Shown here: in pieces, positions 11,350 through 21,501 of the stretch
How the letters are laid out: each line of letters begins with the position of its first letter
Position numbering within the stretch: the stretch's first letter is position 1
Source of the DNA: Ovis canadensis
Lineage: Eukaryota > Chordata > Mammalia > Artiodactyla > Bovidae
Length of the DNA: 64,000 bases
Reading direction: 5' to 3'
Assembly (NCBI RefSeq): GCF_042477335.2
Contig: NC_091246.1
Location: forward strand, 181,347,001-181,411,000
Notes under the pieces: model-generated
Seen by the model: the letters and a program-made list of their open reading frames with translations, nothing else
Told to the model about the DNA's origin: nothing
The model's database searches: none
Translations under genes and position numbers: made by a program

Positions 11350-11921
11350 TTTGAGCATTAAAATACTTTATAACAACAGAAGGTAGCTGGAAACACTACA
11401 TGCTAACAGACAATATGACACATAACTCGGGGTGGGGGTGCAGAGGAGTCAGCTGGGAGTGCAGCTGAGGCCACCGGTTTAGACCAAGAGCCTTTCGATG
11501 GACTGCTGGATGGACTGGATCTGCTGCTTCAGTTGTGAGCCCTCTTTGATGGTGATGGAGCAGGCAATGACAGGCCTGGAGACCCTGCAGGCTCGCCCCA
11601 GAGCCTGCTTGGAGTGCACGAACACATAGGGCACGTTCTTGTCCTCACACAGCAGTGGGAGGTGCAGGATGATCTCCAAGGGCTCCGCATCTGCAGCCAT
11701 CACGATGAACTCAGAGATGCCTCTGTTGAGGGTTTTGGTGGCCTCATTGGCTCCTTTTCGAAGCTGCTTGTAGTTACATGACTGCTGAACAAGGTTCAGT
11801 AGTTTCTTGGTGAGGTGGGCATCTGCAAGAGGGTAGGCCTTTGGATTGACGTCAGCCTCGGTCATAGCCGCAGTTCAGTGGTACCGTCCCTCCTCAAGAA
11901 GCACAGGCAATGTCAGAAAAG
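11350..11921 (-). pseudogene. SNU13: Processed SNU13 (NHP2L1) retrocopy
   Basis: An intronless minus-strand copy of the SNU13 mRNA. It has about 55 bp of 5' leader (11866-11921), an uninterrupted coding region (11479-11865), about 125 bp of 3' UTR and a residual poly(A) seen as a T-run at about 11344-11352. A 16-bp direct repeat, gtcaaatgcatttttt, at 11334-11349 and 11922-11937 is the target-site duplication. It ends in a T-tract, as expected for L1-endonuclease priming. The host site is an old L1, so no upstream promoter is evident. This is L1-mediated retroposition. Whether the copy is expressed cannot be told from sequence. Confidence 0.95.
11479..11865 (-). CDS. Intact SNU13-like ORF in the retrocopy
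   Basis: 128 codons, the same length as vertebrate SNU13/15.5K, starting [13 protein letters not shown] and ending SIERLLV, with no stop or frameshift. SNU13 is an L7Ae/L30e-fold protein that binds the kink-turn of U4 snRNA and of box C/D snoRNAs, in the tri-snRNP and in snoRNPs. The RNA-binding stretch [14 protein letters not shown] (residues about 36-49) is preserved. Compared with the human protein as I remember it, there are four changes: Asp24 to Asn, Arg84 to His, Gly94 to Arg and Val104 to Ile. Gly94Arg lies beside the loop that contacts RNA in the parent family and could impair binding. The parental gene is multi-exon elsewhere. I infer a retrocopy that is either young or under some constraint. 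Confidence 0.85.
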   Translation of the reverse strand: MTEADVNPKAYPLADAHLTKKLLNLVQQSCNYKQLRKGANEATKTLNRGISEFIVMAADAEPLEIILHLPLLCEDKNVPYVFVHSKQALGRACRVSRPVIACSITIKEGSQLKQQIQSIQQSIERLLV

Positions 11922-12329
11922 GTCAAATGCATTTTTTACAAGTGTTTGAGATTTGATAGACCTAATATTGGAAATAGACCGTGGGTGGAGCTGGAAGAGG
12001 AGAGTCTCAAGGCTGCAGCTGGAGGATCAGAGGAAAAGTGATTAAAGGCATATTACTGGATTCAGATTGCTACTGTTTATTAAGAATTTTTGCATTGATG
12101 TTCATGTGGATCAGCCTTTAGTTTTCTTGTGATGTCTACCTGGCTTTGTTGTTAGGATAATGCCAGCCTCATCTAATGAAGTGGGAAGTGTTCCGGTATC
12201 CTCAATTTTTTGACAGATATGTAGGAGGTATTATTATTTTAAATACTGAATGAAATTATCCAGGTGAACTTTTACAAGCTTATTTCAAATTATGTCTCTT
12301 TTTGGCTTAAAATCCTGTTGGCTTCCTTT

Positions 12330-12447
12330 CTTTCATTTTTCTGGTTGTGTGGCTTGCAAAGTCTTAGTTTCCTAACCAGGGATTGAACCTGGGCCCTCAG
12401 CAGTGCAAGTGTAGAGTCCTAACCACTGGACCACCAGCAAATTCCCC
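12330..12447 (-). mobile_element. CHR-type SINE
   Basis: Reverse-complement CHR element: 'ggttgtgtggcttgcaaagt', 'aaccagggattgaacctggg' and the end 'ccactggaccaccagcaaattccc'. Confidence 0.82.
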
Positions 12448-12479
12448 AAATACTGTTGCTTTCTATTCCATTTAGATCA

Positions 12480-13022
12480 AGACCCAGCCTCGTCACCTGA
12501 CTTATAAAAATCCTAAGTGGCCCCTTCTGTCTACTGTTCCAAACTCACCACTTACCTGTCTGCCACCTTCTCTTATTGTACTTCAGCCACCTGAGTTTTG
12601 TGTGTCCCTCAAACATACTGAGCTTGCTATAACCACACACAACTTGTTTCCACCTCTGGACCTTTGCATCCATTGCCTTCTGGTCCTGAAGCCTCCTTTT
12701 CCCTACATGATGTCATCATTGGTGCCATCGTGTTTTGAGATCTCAGCCTGAACCTCACCTCCTCAGAGAGGCCTTTCTCAAGACTAAAGGATCTAGTTCA
12801 TCACTCTCTACCCCATATCCTGTTTTAATTCCTACGTAACAACTACCTTGGAGTTTTTCTTGGCTATTTATTAACCATTTCTTGGTTATATTATTAACCA
12901 TTTTATTGGAATGTAAGCTCCCTAAGAGTAGAAACCTCATTTTTTTTTCCTGGCAAAGACTTCCCACTACCAAGAACAGTACTGACACATAGTAGGGGGT
13001 CAGTAAACGTTGGTTGAACAAA
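12480..13022 (+). mobile_element. L2 LINE 3' end
   Basis: Collinear with the L2 3' region: a 'cacctctggacctttgcatc' block, 'cacctcctcagagaggcctt', 'ttggaatgtaagctccctaa' and the terminal 'acatagtagggggtcagtaa' plus 'ggttgaacaaat'. One of the better-preserved ancient repeats here. Confidence 0.8.
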
Positions 13023-13024
13023 TA

Positions 13025-13175
13025 AACATCTCTAACAGCTGCTTTTTGGGAGCAGGCACTGATTGAAGTGTTTACAAATGATATGTAATTATCATAACCC
13101 TAGACGCAGAAATGATTTTCCTCCATTAACTGAGAAGGAAATGAAACTTAGAGGCACTAAGTAACACGGTCCTGG
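13025..13175 (-). mobile_element. MIR SINE fragment
   Basis: Reverse-complement MIR with 'gagaaggaaatgaaacttag' and 'aggcactaagtaacac'. It directly follows the L2 end. Confidence 0.55.
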
Positions 13176-13599
13176 CCCCCCGCCAGTTAGGGTGCAGAGT
13201 GAGGGCGCACCCCACTTTGTCTGATGGAAGAGCCCGAGCCAATCTGTGCCTAGACATACCTCCTCTTTGGTTATAGACAGAAAGAGGTGATCCAACAAAT
13301 GACAGGTAGTGACCTCAGGCTGACAAGTCTTCGTGGAAGCCCAGGGTGAGGCCCCTTGGTTCCAAGCAGTGATCTGTGTGGACCAGAGGAACTGCTACCA
13401 GGGCCCCCTTCCCCCTCCCTAGACAGGTTCAGGCTGTGCTTTCACATCCTCTTTTTGAAAACAGATTCGCTTCCTTAATCACAGCTGGCTTTCATATTGT
13501 GCATAATGCAAATTCTTACCCCTGTCTTTTGTGAAATCAGTTAGTGACCTCCACATGTCTGTGAGCTAAAGCATTGGTCTTTTAGACAGGCTGGTCCCA
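13176..13599. other. Unresolved intergenic stretch
   Basis: No gene or repeat is recognised. Confidence 0.3.
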
Positions 13600-13760
13600 G
13601 AAATTAATAATAACTAAGAATTACTTGAGAGGTCTTCTGCTCTAAGCACCAAGAACATCTCAGGGATGACCTCACATCATCCTTGCAACAGCCCCAAGGG
13701 GTAATTCTGACTATTATCCCATTCTATGGATTAGAACTCTGAGGCTATACAACATTATGA
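13600..13760 (-). mobile_element. MIR SINE
   Basis: Reverse-complement MIR: 'ctctaagcaccaagaacatc', 'catccttgcaacagccccaa' and 'ttatcccattctatggatta' followed by 'gaactctgaggct'. Confidence 0.7.
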
Positions 13761-13864
13761 TTTATAAGAAATATATACAATTAGATCTACCAGATGATCA
13801 GAGTATATTTCTCAGATATATTTGGTCTTCATCCACAGTTCCCCAAACCCTTGACATTTCCTGA

Positions 13865-14640
13865 GCAACAAGAGGAATGGGAACATCTTTTGTTATAATA
13901 TTTGGTCTCTTGTCCTTAATTCCTAAAAAAAGAGCCAAGAAGGTTAAATTGGTGTCTTGTTACTTATAACAAGCCCTTTCCACCACAACTAGGTTTATGT
14001 TAATGAGACGACTTCTGTAAAGCATCGAAGTGGGGAGGGTGTTGCCATAGCAACCACATAGGCAGAAAGGATTGGAACTTTTAGTCTCACCCATGATTTC
14101 CAGGGAGGAAAGAGGGGCTGGAAGTTGATTCAGTACCCAGTGGCCGATGAGTTAATCAATCATGTCTATGTAATGAAGCCTGCATAAAAAAATACACACA
14201 CAAGAAAAGAAGGCTTTTGGAGAGCTACCTTGGTGAACCAGAATACTTCCACGTGCTGCTGGGGCCAGGCTCCAAGCTTCCCAAGGACAAAAGCTCCTTT
14301 GTTGGGAACCTCACCCAGTGTATCTCTTCATCTGGTTGTTGATTCATATCCTTTGACATCCTTTGTAAGAAATTGACAATCTAGTGAGTAAATGGTTCTG
14401 TGAACTGTTCTAGAAAATTCATCAGACCCAAAGAGCAGGTCATGGGAACTTCTGATTTATAGCCAGTCAGTAAGAAGCACAGGTAACAACCTCAGCTTGC
14501 ACCTGGCATTTGAGGTGAAGGGCAGTCTTGTGGGGCTGAACCCTTTACCTGTGGAATCTGATTGTGTCTCTGGGTACATATTGAGTTTGTTAGTGTGGGA
14601 AGCCTACACACACACACACAGACACACACATTGGAATTGG
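13865..14640 (+). mobile_element. Ancient LTR-like repeat (endogenous retrovirus relic)
   Basis: Resembles a mammalian-wide ERV long terminal repeat whose family I cannot name. Recognisable blocks are 'gtccttaattcctaaaaaaa', 'ttacttataacaagcccttt', 'taatcaatcatgtctatgta' with 'atgaagcctgcataaaa', and 'gatttatagccagtcagtaa'. No internal retroviral coding sequence is next to it. The ends are approximate. Confidence 0.55.
14606..14630. repeat. (CA)n microsatellite, interrupted
   Basis: CA dinucleotide run with a single GA interruption. Confidence 0.9.
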
Positions 14641-14649
14641 ATGCAGGAA

Positions 14650-14750
14650 CATTTTCAGGCTCAAGGAGGTTAAATTATGTGCCCCAAATCACATAACTAG
14701 TCCAGGGCAGGTCTAGCACAGGATATGAACCTATGTCTGTCTAGACTGCT
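14650..14750 (-). mobile_element. MIR SINE fragment
   Basis: Reverse-complement MIR: 'ggctcaaggaggttaaatta' then 'ccaaatcacataactagtcc' and 'gatatgaacctatgtctgtc'. Confidence 0.65.
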
Positions 14751-14816
14751 ACTGCCTACACATGCTTACATCACTGAGTGCAGTATCTGGCAGAGAACCA
14801 GGCATTATGTGATGTT

Positions 14817-15083
14817 TCAGTTCAGTTCAGTTGCTCAGTCGTGTCCAGCTCTTTGCGACCCCATGAATCGCAGCACGCCAGGCCTCCCTGTCCATCACCA
14901 ACCCCCGGAGTTCACTCAGACTCACGTCCATCGAGTCAGTGATGCCATCCAGCCATCTCATCCTCGGTCGTCCCCTTCTCCTCCTGCCCCCAATCCCTCC
15001 CAGCATCAGGGTCTTTTCCAATGAGTCAACTCTTCGCATGAGGTGGCCAAAGTACTGGAGTTTCAGCTTTAGCATCATTCCTT
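14817..15083 (-). mobile_element. BovB LINE 3' end
   Basis: Low-divergence reverse-complement BovB 3' end. It begins with the ttcagttcagttcagttgct tail and ends near 'ctttagcatcattcctt'. A minus frame of 83 codons stays open, including the [13 protein letters not shown] block. Confidence 0.93.
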
Positions 15084-15891
15084 CTCTTACCTTTATACAA
15101 CAGAGAGAAAACGATGGTGATGACAGTTTGCGGCATTTTGATGGCTACATTATCTCACTAGGGCCCTCTACAGGGTGCTGTTGGGTCCACACTCATCACT
15201 TTTAATTGGCTACCCTTCCCACGACAGTTGGGAATGTTGGCTTCTCACAGCTCTCATCTGTTTCCTCCTTCTGAGGCCTGGGCTGCCTAGAAATGATTGC
15301 TTCCTTCTGTCAGCCAAGGACTGACAGATATGGGCTGCAGAAGCCCAGTCCCTTGTCTCAAGGCTGGATAAGTCTGGTGCCATCAGTGCTACAGAGCTCC
15401 CTGTGGGGTCAGACTGAGGTCAGAACTCAGATGCGCCACTTCTTTCTCTGCTTCTTCCTCTATCCTCTTCCACGTCCCTCATTCCTCTTCTCCCCAGAGT
15501 GTTCCTACCGAGAATCTCCAACTCAGGTCTTGCTTCTGTAGAACCTCGGACAAGCCCTATGAGTCCACAGCTACTCTTTGTATTTTTGCAGAGTGAAATT
15601 GTGGAGGTGCTGTCCCAGTAAAGTCACCTCACATAGCTTCTGGAGGTGTGACATGACTTTGGGCTCCCTGTCCAGGGAGGGGAGGTTTCTCCTCTTTGAA
15701 ACTACTGCTTCCCAAGTATAAGAGGAAAAATTTCACCTTCACAGGCTCTCCACTGTCTGGGTTCACTCTTATTTCATCCTTTCCCTGGCTTCTGTCTCAG
15801 CGTTGTCCTGCATCATTTGCTGTGGACCAAGGCTATCAGACACATGCAGGCAAGCTAGGGGCTGAGGCAGTCATGGATTTTATCTGCTGGC
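15084..15891. other. Unresolved intergenic stretch
   Basis: Ordinary-composition sequence. Open frames here do not resemble known proteins and no repeat is recognised. Confidence 0.35.
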
Positions 15892-15902
15892 ATGATTTTC
15901 CT

Positions 15903-17327
15903 GAAAGATGATGCTGTGAAGGTGCTACACTCAATATGCCAGCAAATCTGGAAAACTCAGCAGTGGCCACAGGACTGGAAAAGGTCAGTTTTCATTCCAA
16001 TCCCAAAGAAAGGCAATGCCAAAGAATGCTCAAACTACTGCACAATTGCAGTCATTTCACATGCTAGTAAAGTGATGCTTAAAACTCTCCAAGCCAGGCT
16101 TCAGCAATACATGAACCGTGAGCTTCCAGATGTTCAAGCTGGTTTTAGAAAAGGCAGAGGAACCAGAGATCAAATTGCCAACATCCGCTGGATCATCGAA
16201 AAAGCAAGAGAGTTCCAGAAAAACATCTATTTCTGCTTTATTGACTATGCCAAAGTCTTTGACTGTGTGGATCACAATACACTGGAAAATTCTGAAAGCA
16301 ATGGGAATACCAGACCACCTGACCTGCCTCTTGAGAAACCTATATGCAGGTCAGGAAGCAACAGTCAGAACTGAACATGGAACACAACAGACTGGTTTCA
16401 AGTAGGAAAAGGAGTGCGTCAAGGCTGTATATTGTCACCCTGCTTATTTAACGTATATGCAGAGTACATCATGAGAAATGCTGGGCTGGAGGAAGCATAA
16501 GCTGGAATCAAGATTGCCAGGAGAAATATCAATAACCTCAGATATGCAGATAACACCACCCTTATGGCAAAAAGTGAAGAAGAACTAATGAGTTTCTTGA
16601 TGAAAGTGAAAGAGGAGAGTGAAAAAGTTGGCTTAAAGCTCAACATTCCGAAAACTAAGATCATGGCATCTGGTCCCATCACTTCGTGGCAAATAGATGG
16701 GGAAACAGTGGAAACAGTGGCTGACTTTATTTTTCTGGGCTCCAAAATCACTGCAGATGGTGAATGCAGCCATGAAATTAAAAGACGCTTACTCCTCAGA
16801 AGGAAAATTATGACCAAGCTAGACAGCATATTAAAAAGCAGAGACATTACTTTGTCAACAAAGGTCCGTCTAGTCAAGGCTATGGTTTTTCCAGTAGTCA
16901 TGTATGGATGTGAGAGTTGGACTATAAAGAAAGCTGAGCGCCGAAGAATTGATGCTTTTGAACTGTGGTGTTGGAGAAGACTCTTGAGAGTCCCTTGGAC
17001 TGCAAGGAGATCCAACCAGTCCATCTTAAAGGAGATCAGTCCTAGGTGTTCAATGGTGGGACTGATGTTGAAGCTGAAACTCCAATAATTTGGCCACCTG
17101 ATGCTAAGAGCTGACTCATTTGAAAAGACCCTGATGCTGGGAAAGATTGAGAGCAGGAAGAGAAGGGGTCGACAGAGGATGAGATGGTTGGATGGCATCA
17201 GTGACTTGATGGACACGGGTTTGGGTGGACTTTGGGTGTCGGTGATGGACAGGGAGGCCTGGTGTGCTGCGGTTCATGGGGTCGAAAAGAGTTGGACATG
17301 ACTGAGCGACTGAACTGAACTGAACTG
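15903..17327 (+). mobile_element. 5'-truncated BovB (RTE) LINE with reverse transcriptase region
   Basis: A 1.4-kb BovB fragment. It runs from upstream of the RT fingers (frame motif IPKKGNAKECSNY near 15990-16030), through the palm (FIDYAKVFDCVDH near 16235-16275), to the C-terminal [13 protein letters not shown]-like block and the tgaactgaactgaactga tail. The catalytic box near 16541-16552 reads YADN instead of YADD. Frame shifts separate the pieces, and the endonuclease domain is missing. Target-site duplication atgattttcct at 15892-15902 and 17328-17338. Not capable of autonomous movement. Confidence 0.95.
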
Positions 17328-17394
17328 ATGATTTTCCTCCTGTCCTTCCCACTGATAACACAGCTTGCCTCCCCACCCCCACCTGATTTCAGCC

Positions 17395-17800
17395 ACATGT
17401 GGGCACATGACATGGCTGAGCCAGTGCACCGTCTCCTTCAGGGTGCAGAGACTTGTTCAGAAGTGAGTGCATGCTCAAGCCAGGCCAATTGGCCCCAATA
17501 ACAGCCAATCAGAGCCCTTACTGGGGCTGTTTTTTGGAAACCAAGAGAAAAATCTGCTTCTGAGATGCTGGAAGGATTTGAACCTGGGTCTGTGGGGGGC
17601 CATCTTCCCTGCGATGTGGAAAGAGCCCTTTTGAGGTCAAGGAGACTAAGCCAGCATCCAGGGAGCAGCAGCACCAAGAGGTGGCTGGAGAGAAAGCAGT
17701 GGTCCTGACAACATGGTGCAGTCCTGGATCTGTATGCAGGATACATCCTGTCCTTCCCAGTTACACAAGCCGGGGCAGGCCTGTCATCGATTTCTGTCTG
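17395..17800 (+). mobile_element. Possible ancient LTR-like repeat
   Basis: Blocks such as 'aagccaggccaattggcccc', 'aacagccaatcagagccctt' and 'atttgaacctgggtctgtgg' resemble old mammalian LTR elements. Family and ends are uncertain. Confidence 0.35.
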
Positions 17801-18091
17801 TTGCACTTGAAAAACTTCTCAGCTGCACTGAGCACAGCTAGATGTAACTTGCAGGAGGAAGCATTCCAGGAGACAGGTGAGATTTCCCAAGGGCATATCA
17901 CCAGCCCCATCATCAGAAGGTGAGAATTAGCACATCAGAAATCAGTTTCTCCTGATTCTGGGTCCTATTCCTTTTATTCCAACCTGCCAGTTTTTCCAGT
18001 GAGAGAATTACCAGCCCTTGCACCTGGGTAATGAATGATCAGGGTGCAGATCAGCGAGAAAGAAGCTCTGAAGATGTAACTATGTCTAGGT

Positions 18092-18282
18092 GCAATGGTT
18101 CTCAACCTTTTTTGACATGAGGAACTGGTTTCATGGAAGAGAGCTTTTTCATAGATGGGACGGGGAATAGTTTTGGGATGATTCAAGAGCATTAAATTTA
18201 TTGTGCACTTTATCTCTATTATTATTACATCAGCTTCACCTCAGATCTCCAGGCATTAGATCCCAGAAGTTGGGGACCCCTG
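18092..18282 (+). mobile_element. hAT-type miniature DNA transposon
   Basis: Starts near 'gcaatggttctcaacctttt' and ends 'ttggggacccctg', with the interior 'gattcaagagcattaaattt' and 'attgtgcactttatctctat'. Flanks GTCTAGGT (18084-18091) and GTCTAGAG (18283-18290) share six of eight bases, fitting an 8-bp hAT duplication. Same family as 9100-9291, opposite orientation. Confidence 0.82.
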
Positions 18283-18724
18283 GTCTAGAGAATCTGATCC
18301 AGCCAGAAATCCCCCAGCAGAGCCATCTTCCCCCAGGTCTTTCCAACAGGCAAGGATCTGAAGTCGGGAAAGGAGCTTGCTAAAAGGGATATCTCCGGGA
18401 TATTTTTGGCCTTTGCTGAACCCCAGCAAGGCAGGGTGTCTTCATGGGACTTTCTGTCTTACTGTGGTTTTTGCTACTATGTTTATTCCTCCAGGGAAGT
18501 TTTAGGAATCTTCTCACTGTGTGGTTGGGAGTTCTGATTAGAGTTCTTGCAGATATGAGCCACCCCAGGTCTGGCTGGTTCTGGGGGACACAGGGAAGTA
18601 CACACCAACTTCCCTCTTTGTCCTCCTCCACATCACCTGACTGCATCTCCTGTGGCCATGCCCCTCCCTGCAGTAAAGTCTCTTCTTAGGAGGGGATTGA
18701 ATATCCTGTAACTATGCTTTCATG
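18283..18724. other. Unresolved intergenic stretch
   Basis: No gene or repeat is recognised. Confidence 0.3.
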
Positions 18725-18926
18725 TGGGTTTTCCTGGTGGCTCAGATGGTAAAGAAACTGCCTGCAATGTGGGAGACCTGGGTTTGATCCCTGGGTCAGG
18801 AAGATCCCCTGGAGAAGGGATGGCAACTCACTCCAGTATTTTTGCCTGGAGAATTCCATGGACGGAGGGCCCTACAGTCCATGGAGTCACAAAGAGTAGG
18901 ACACAGCTGAGCAACTAACACTTACA
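18725..18926 (+). mobile_element. Bov-tA SINE
   Basis: Head 'ttttcctggtggctcagatg', B-box-like 'gggtttgatccctgggtcag', body ending 'ctgagcaactaacactta'. A full-length element. Confidence 0.92.
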
Positions 18927-19147
18927 CATGCCTCCATGTGAATATGACACATTGCATCTTCTTCTCTAGGAGATTTTGGAAGCTAGATACATATTTGGGT
19001 AATAAAAAATAAATTTGGGTAATAGTTTCCCATTAAAAGACTTCAGGGAGTGATAGGTATATGAGGCTTTTTTTTTTTTTTTTGGTGGGAATGGAGAAAA
19101 AAGTATCTCTCCAGAACCTTCTGTTTTCATATATGAAGATAGTGGTA

Positions 19148-19354
19148 CTGATGTTGAGTCGTGTCTGCCTTTTTGTGACCCTATAGACTGTAGCTCGCCA
19201 GGCTCCCCTGTCCATGGGATTCTCCAGGCAAGAATACTGGAGAGGGTTGCCATGCCCCTCTCTAGGGGGTCTTCCTGACCAGGGACTGAGCCTGGATCTC
19301 CAGTGTCTTCTGCATTGCAGGTGGATTCTTCACCACTGATCCATTAGGGAAGCC
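19148..19354 (-). mobile_element. Bov-tA SINE
   Basis: Reverse complement, from 'actgatgttgagtcgtgtct' to the head 'gatccattagggaagcc'. Confidence 0.9.
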
Positions 19355-19445
19355 TCACATGTGAGGCAAGGGATTCAGGTTTGATCCCTGGTGGGGGAAC
19401 TAATATCTCACATGCCATGTGGTGCAACCAAAAAAAAAAAAAAAA
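19355..19445 (+). mobile_element. tRNA-derived SINE fragment (CHR-like) with A-tail
   Basis: 'gtttgatccctggtggggga' and 'aatatctcacatgccatgtgg' followed by an A-run of 16. The 5' part is missing and abuts the preceding Bov-tA. Confidence 0.6.
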
Positions 19446-19579
19446 TTCCTCATCTGTATCATGGAACCTCAGCCAAACTTAGATGACATCTGTGGCCTCA
19501 TCTAACTCTCTCAGTTTTGCACAATTATTAGTCTGGCTTTCTTTTTGGCTAGGCACAATAAGTAACTATGTCTTTTACA

Positions 19580-19911
19580 CAGAAGTCAAAGTCACTCAGT
19601 CATGTCCGACTCTTTGTGACCACGTGGACTGTAGCCTGCTAGGCTCCCCTGTCCATGGAATTCTTCAGGCCAGAATACTGGAGTGGGTAGCTGTTCCCTT
19701 CTCCAGGGGATCTTCCCAACCCAGGGACTGAACCCAGGTCTTCAGCACTGCAGGCAGATTTTTTACAGTCTGAGCCACCAGGGAAGCCCAAGAATACTGG
19801 AATGGGTAGCCTATCCCTTCTCTAGGGGATCTTCCAGACCCAGGAATCAAACTGTGGTCTCCTGCATTGCAGGGAGATTTTTTTATCATCTGAGCTATCA
19901 GGGAAGCCCCA
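19580..19911 (-). mobile_element. Compound Bov-tA (one and a partial unit)
   Basis: One complete reverse Bov-tA (19580-19790) is followed by a second, partial one (about 19791-19911) lacking the Bov-A end. A single target-site duplication, atgtcttttaca at 19568-19579 and 19912-19923, encloses both, so the dimer inserted as one molecule. Confidence 0.92.
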
Positions 19912-19923
19912 ATGTCTTTTACA

Positions 19924-20532
19924 GATATTAAGAAATCAAGGTCTAGTGATGTATGAGGATACACTGCTCTGGCTAAGGGTGAACTAGAACCCAGTCACTT
20001 GTCTCTTCATTTCCATTAGATCAAAGAGTCATAGAAGAGGTCTTTCTTACATGTATTGCATTTGGATATAGAACAATCTGAGCCTGCTTCAACAGTGTTG
20101 GAATCTCGAGATGAGAGCTCAAGGTCGGACCAGGACTTGAAAGTCAGAGTCAAGGTGATGAGGAACAGCTCAGGGTGATGAATTAAAGTCAACTTTCAAG
20201 TTTATAAACAGCTACAAAGCCTCATGGTCCCATGAGGGAGTGCCGCTGGGACTACTATTTTGGAATGAAATCAGGACATTTTTTTTTAACCTATTAAGGG
20301 ACTTTTTATTAAAATCTTTCTGTTTTCTACCTTATCAGTACTTACAATTTTCAGTCTTTTCATGAGAAAAATGGAAGAATATATCACGAACGAGAAGAAC
20401 AAATATTTCAGCCATTATAGATGGGTTGCTTGGAGATTGGCTTCTAAAATCCTGCATAGTTCAGAGAAAAACTACATTGAGTACTTTTAATAGGGTGGTT
20501 GTTTATTCACTCTTTCTTTCATTAAACCAAGG
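19924..20532. other. Unresolved intergenic stretch
   Basis: Includes a T-run near 20280. No gene or repeat is recognised. Confidence 0.3.
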
Positions 20533-20640
20533 AATGCTGCTGCTGCTGCTAAGTCGCTTCAGTCGTGTCCGACCCTGTGCAACCCCATTGATGGCAGCCC
20601 ACCAGGCTCCCCCGTCACTGGGATTCTCCAGGCAAGGAAT
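20533..20640 (-). mobile_element. BOV-A2 SINE fragment
   Basis: Starts with (GCT)n and 'aagtcgcttcagtcgtgtcc', and ends at 'gggattctccaggcaagga'. Only one monomer remains. Confidence 0.85.
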
Positions 20641-20654
20641 ATATACATATATAT

Positions 20655-20952
20655 TTTTAAAATTTATGTTATTTATTCATTTTATTGTCAGCTGTGCTGG
20701 GTCTTTGTGGCTGTGTGCCGGCTGTCTCTAGTTGCGGTGAGCAGGGGCTACTCTTTATTGCAGCGGGCAGACTTCTCACTGTGCTGGCTTCTCTTGCTGT
20801 GGAGCACAGGGTCTAGGCACATGGGCTCAGTAGTTGCCTCACGTGGGCTTAGCTGCCCTGTGGCACGTGGAATCTTCCCAGACCAGGGATGGAACCTGTG
20901 TCTCCTGCATTGCAGGGTGGGTTCTTACCCATTGGACCACCAGGGAAGTCCC
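20655..20952 (-). mobile_element. CHR-type SINE, near full length
   Basis: Long reverse CHR-2-like element: 'tgggtctttgtggctgtgtg', 'cttctcttgctgtggagcac' and 'accagggatggaacctgtgt', ending 'ttggaccaccagggaagtccc'. Confidence 0.88.
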
Positions 20953-21339
20953 TTAAGGAATATTTTTATTAAACAAGTACCTTATGCCAGCTACTATCCT
21001 AGACCCTTGGGATGCATCAGTAAATAAAATGGGCAAAAGCCCTTGTCCCTATGGGTCACACATTATAAATATATTTGATGGAGGGTGGCTCCAATTACAC
21101 CACCCCCAAATTACAGTTTGGTGACCCAAATTACAGACAGGTCATTTGCGTACGCCATGACCAATGGCAGAAACACTGAGGGCTATGGGACAGGGGGACT
21201 GCTCAAGGACCATTCATGGGAACTGAGTCACTGACGCTGAGCCTTGGGCAGCTGTTTCCCCCTCCCACCTATGCAGTTGCCTCTGCTTTCAGTGGTTGTA
21301 CACATGGTCCAGATGGAAGGGTGGGCATTTGTGGTGCCA
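20953..21339. other. Mostly unresolved, possible ancient repeat at the left
   Basis: About 20960-21060 carries an 'aagtaccttatgccagctac' phrase typical of old mammalian repeats. The family is not assigned. The rest is unresolved. Confidence 0.3.
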
Positions 21340-21490
21340 GATCAGATTCTGTGGTTTCAGTCCTGGCTAACTGCTCCCAGCCCCTACTCCCCATCTATGT
21401 GGTTGTGGGAAAGTCACTCTCAACTTCTCTGAGCCTCAGTTTCCTCCACTGTAAAATGGAGCCATGTGAGGATGACTTTCTATAGTGGTC
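21340..21490 (+). mobile_element. MIR SINE
   Basis: 'tgtggttgtgggaaagtcac', 'ttctctgagcctcagtttcc' and 'tccactgtaaaatggagcc' in MIR order. A Bov-tA interrupts or ends it at 21491. Confidence 0.75.
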
Positions 21491-21501
21491 ATGAGTATTA
21501 A

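Larger units (their letters stand above)
10265..12280 (-). mobile_element. Older L1, interrupted by two later insertions
   Basis: Minus-strand L1 pieces lie in collinear order. The 3' UTR is at 10265-10470 ('gtacagtaaagtgaatcag'), and reverse-transcriptase-region sequence is at 10625-10704, 11096-11349 and 12045-12280. All frames are broken. A BovB (10705-11095) and an SNU13 retrocopy (11350-11921) have landed inside it, so it predates both. Confidence 0.75.

Noticed and set aside
13865-14640. Possible intact endogenous retrovirus
   Set aside because: Only LTR-like sequence is seen. No gag, pol or env-like reading frame adjoins it.
18725-18926. tRNA-like head with internal promoter boxes as a possible tRNA gene
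   Set aside because: It is the tRNA-derived part of a Bov-tA SINE, lacks a complete cloverleaf and is repeated throughout the window. The same applies to the other Bov-tA and CHR copies.
20700-21027. Overlapping 100-codon plus-strand ORFs
   Set aside because: The translation of an antisense CHR SINE and flanking sequence. Similar frames recur wherever this SINE occurs.
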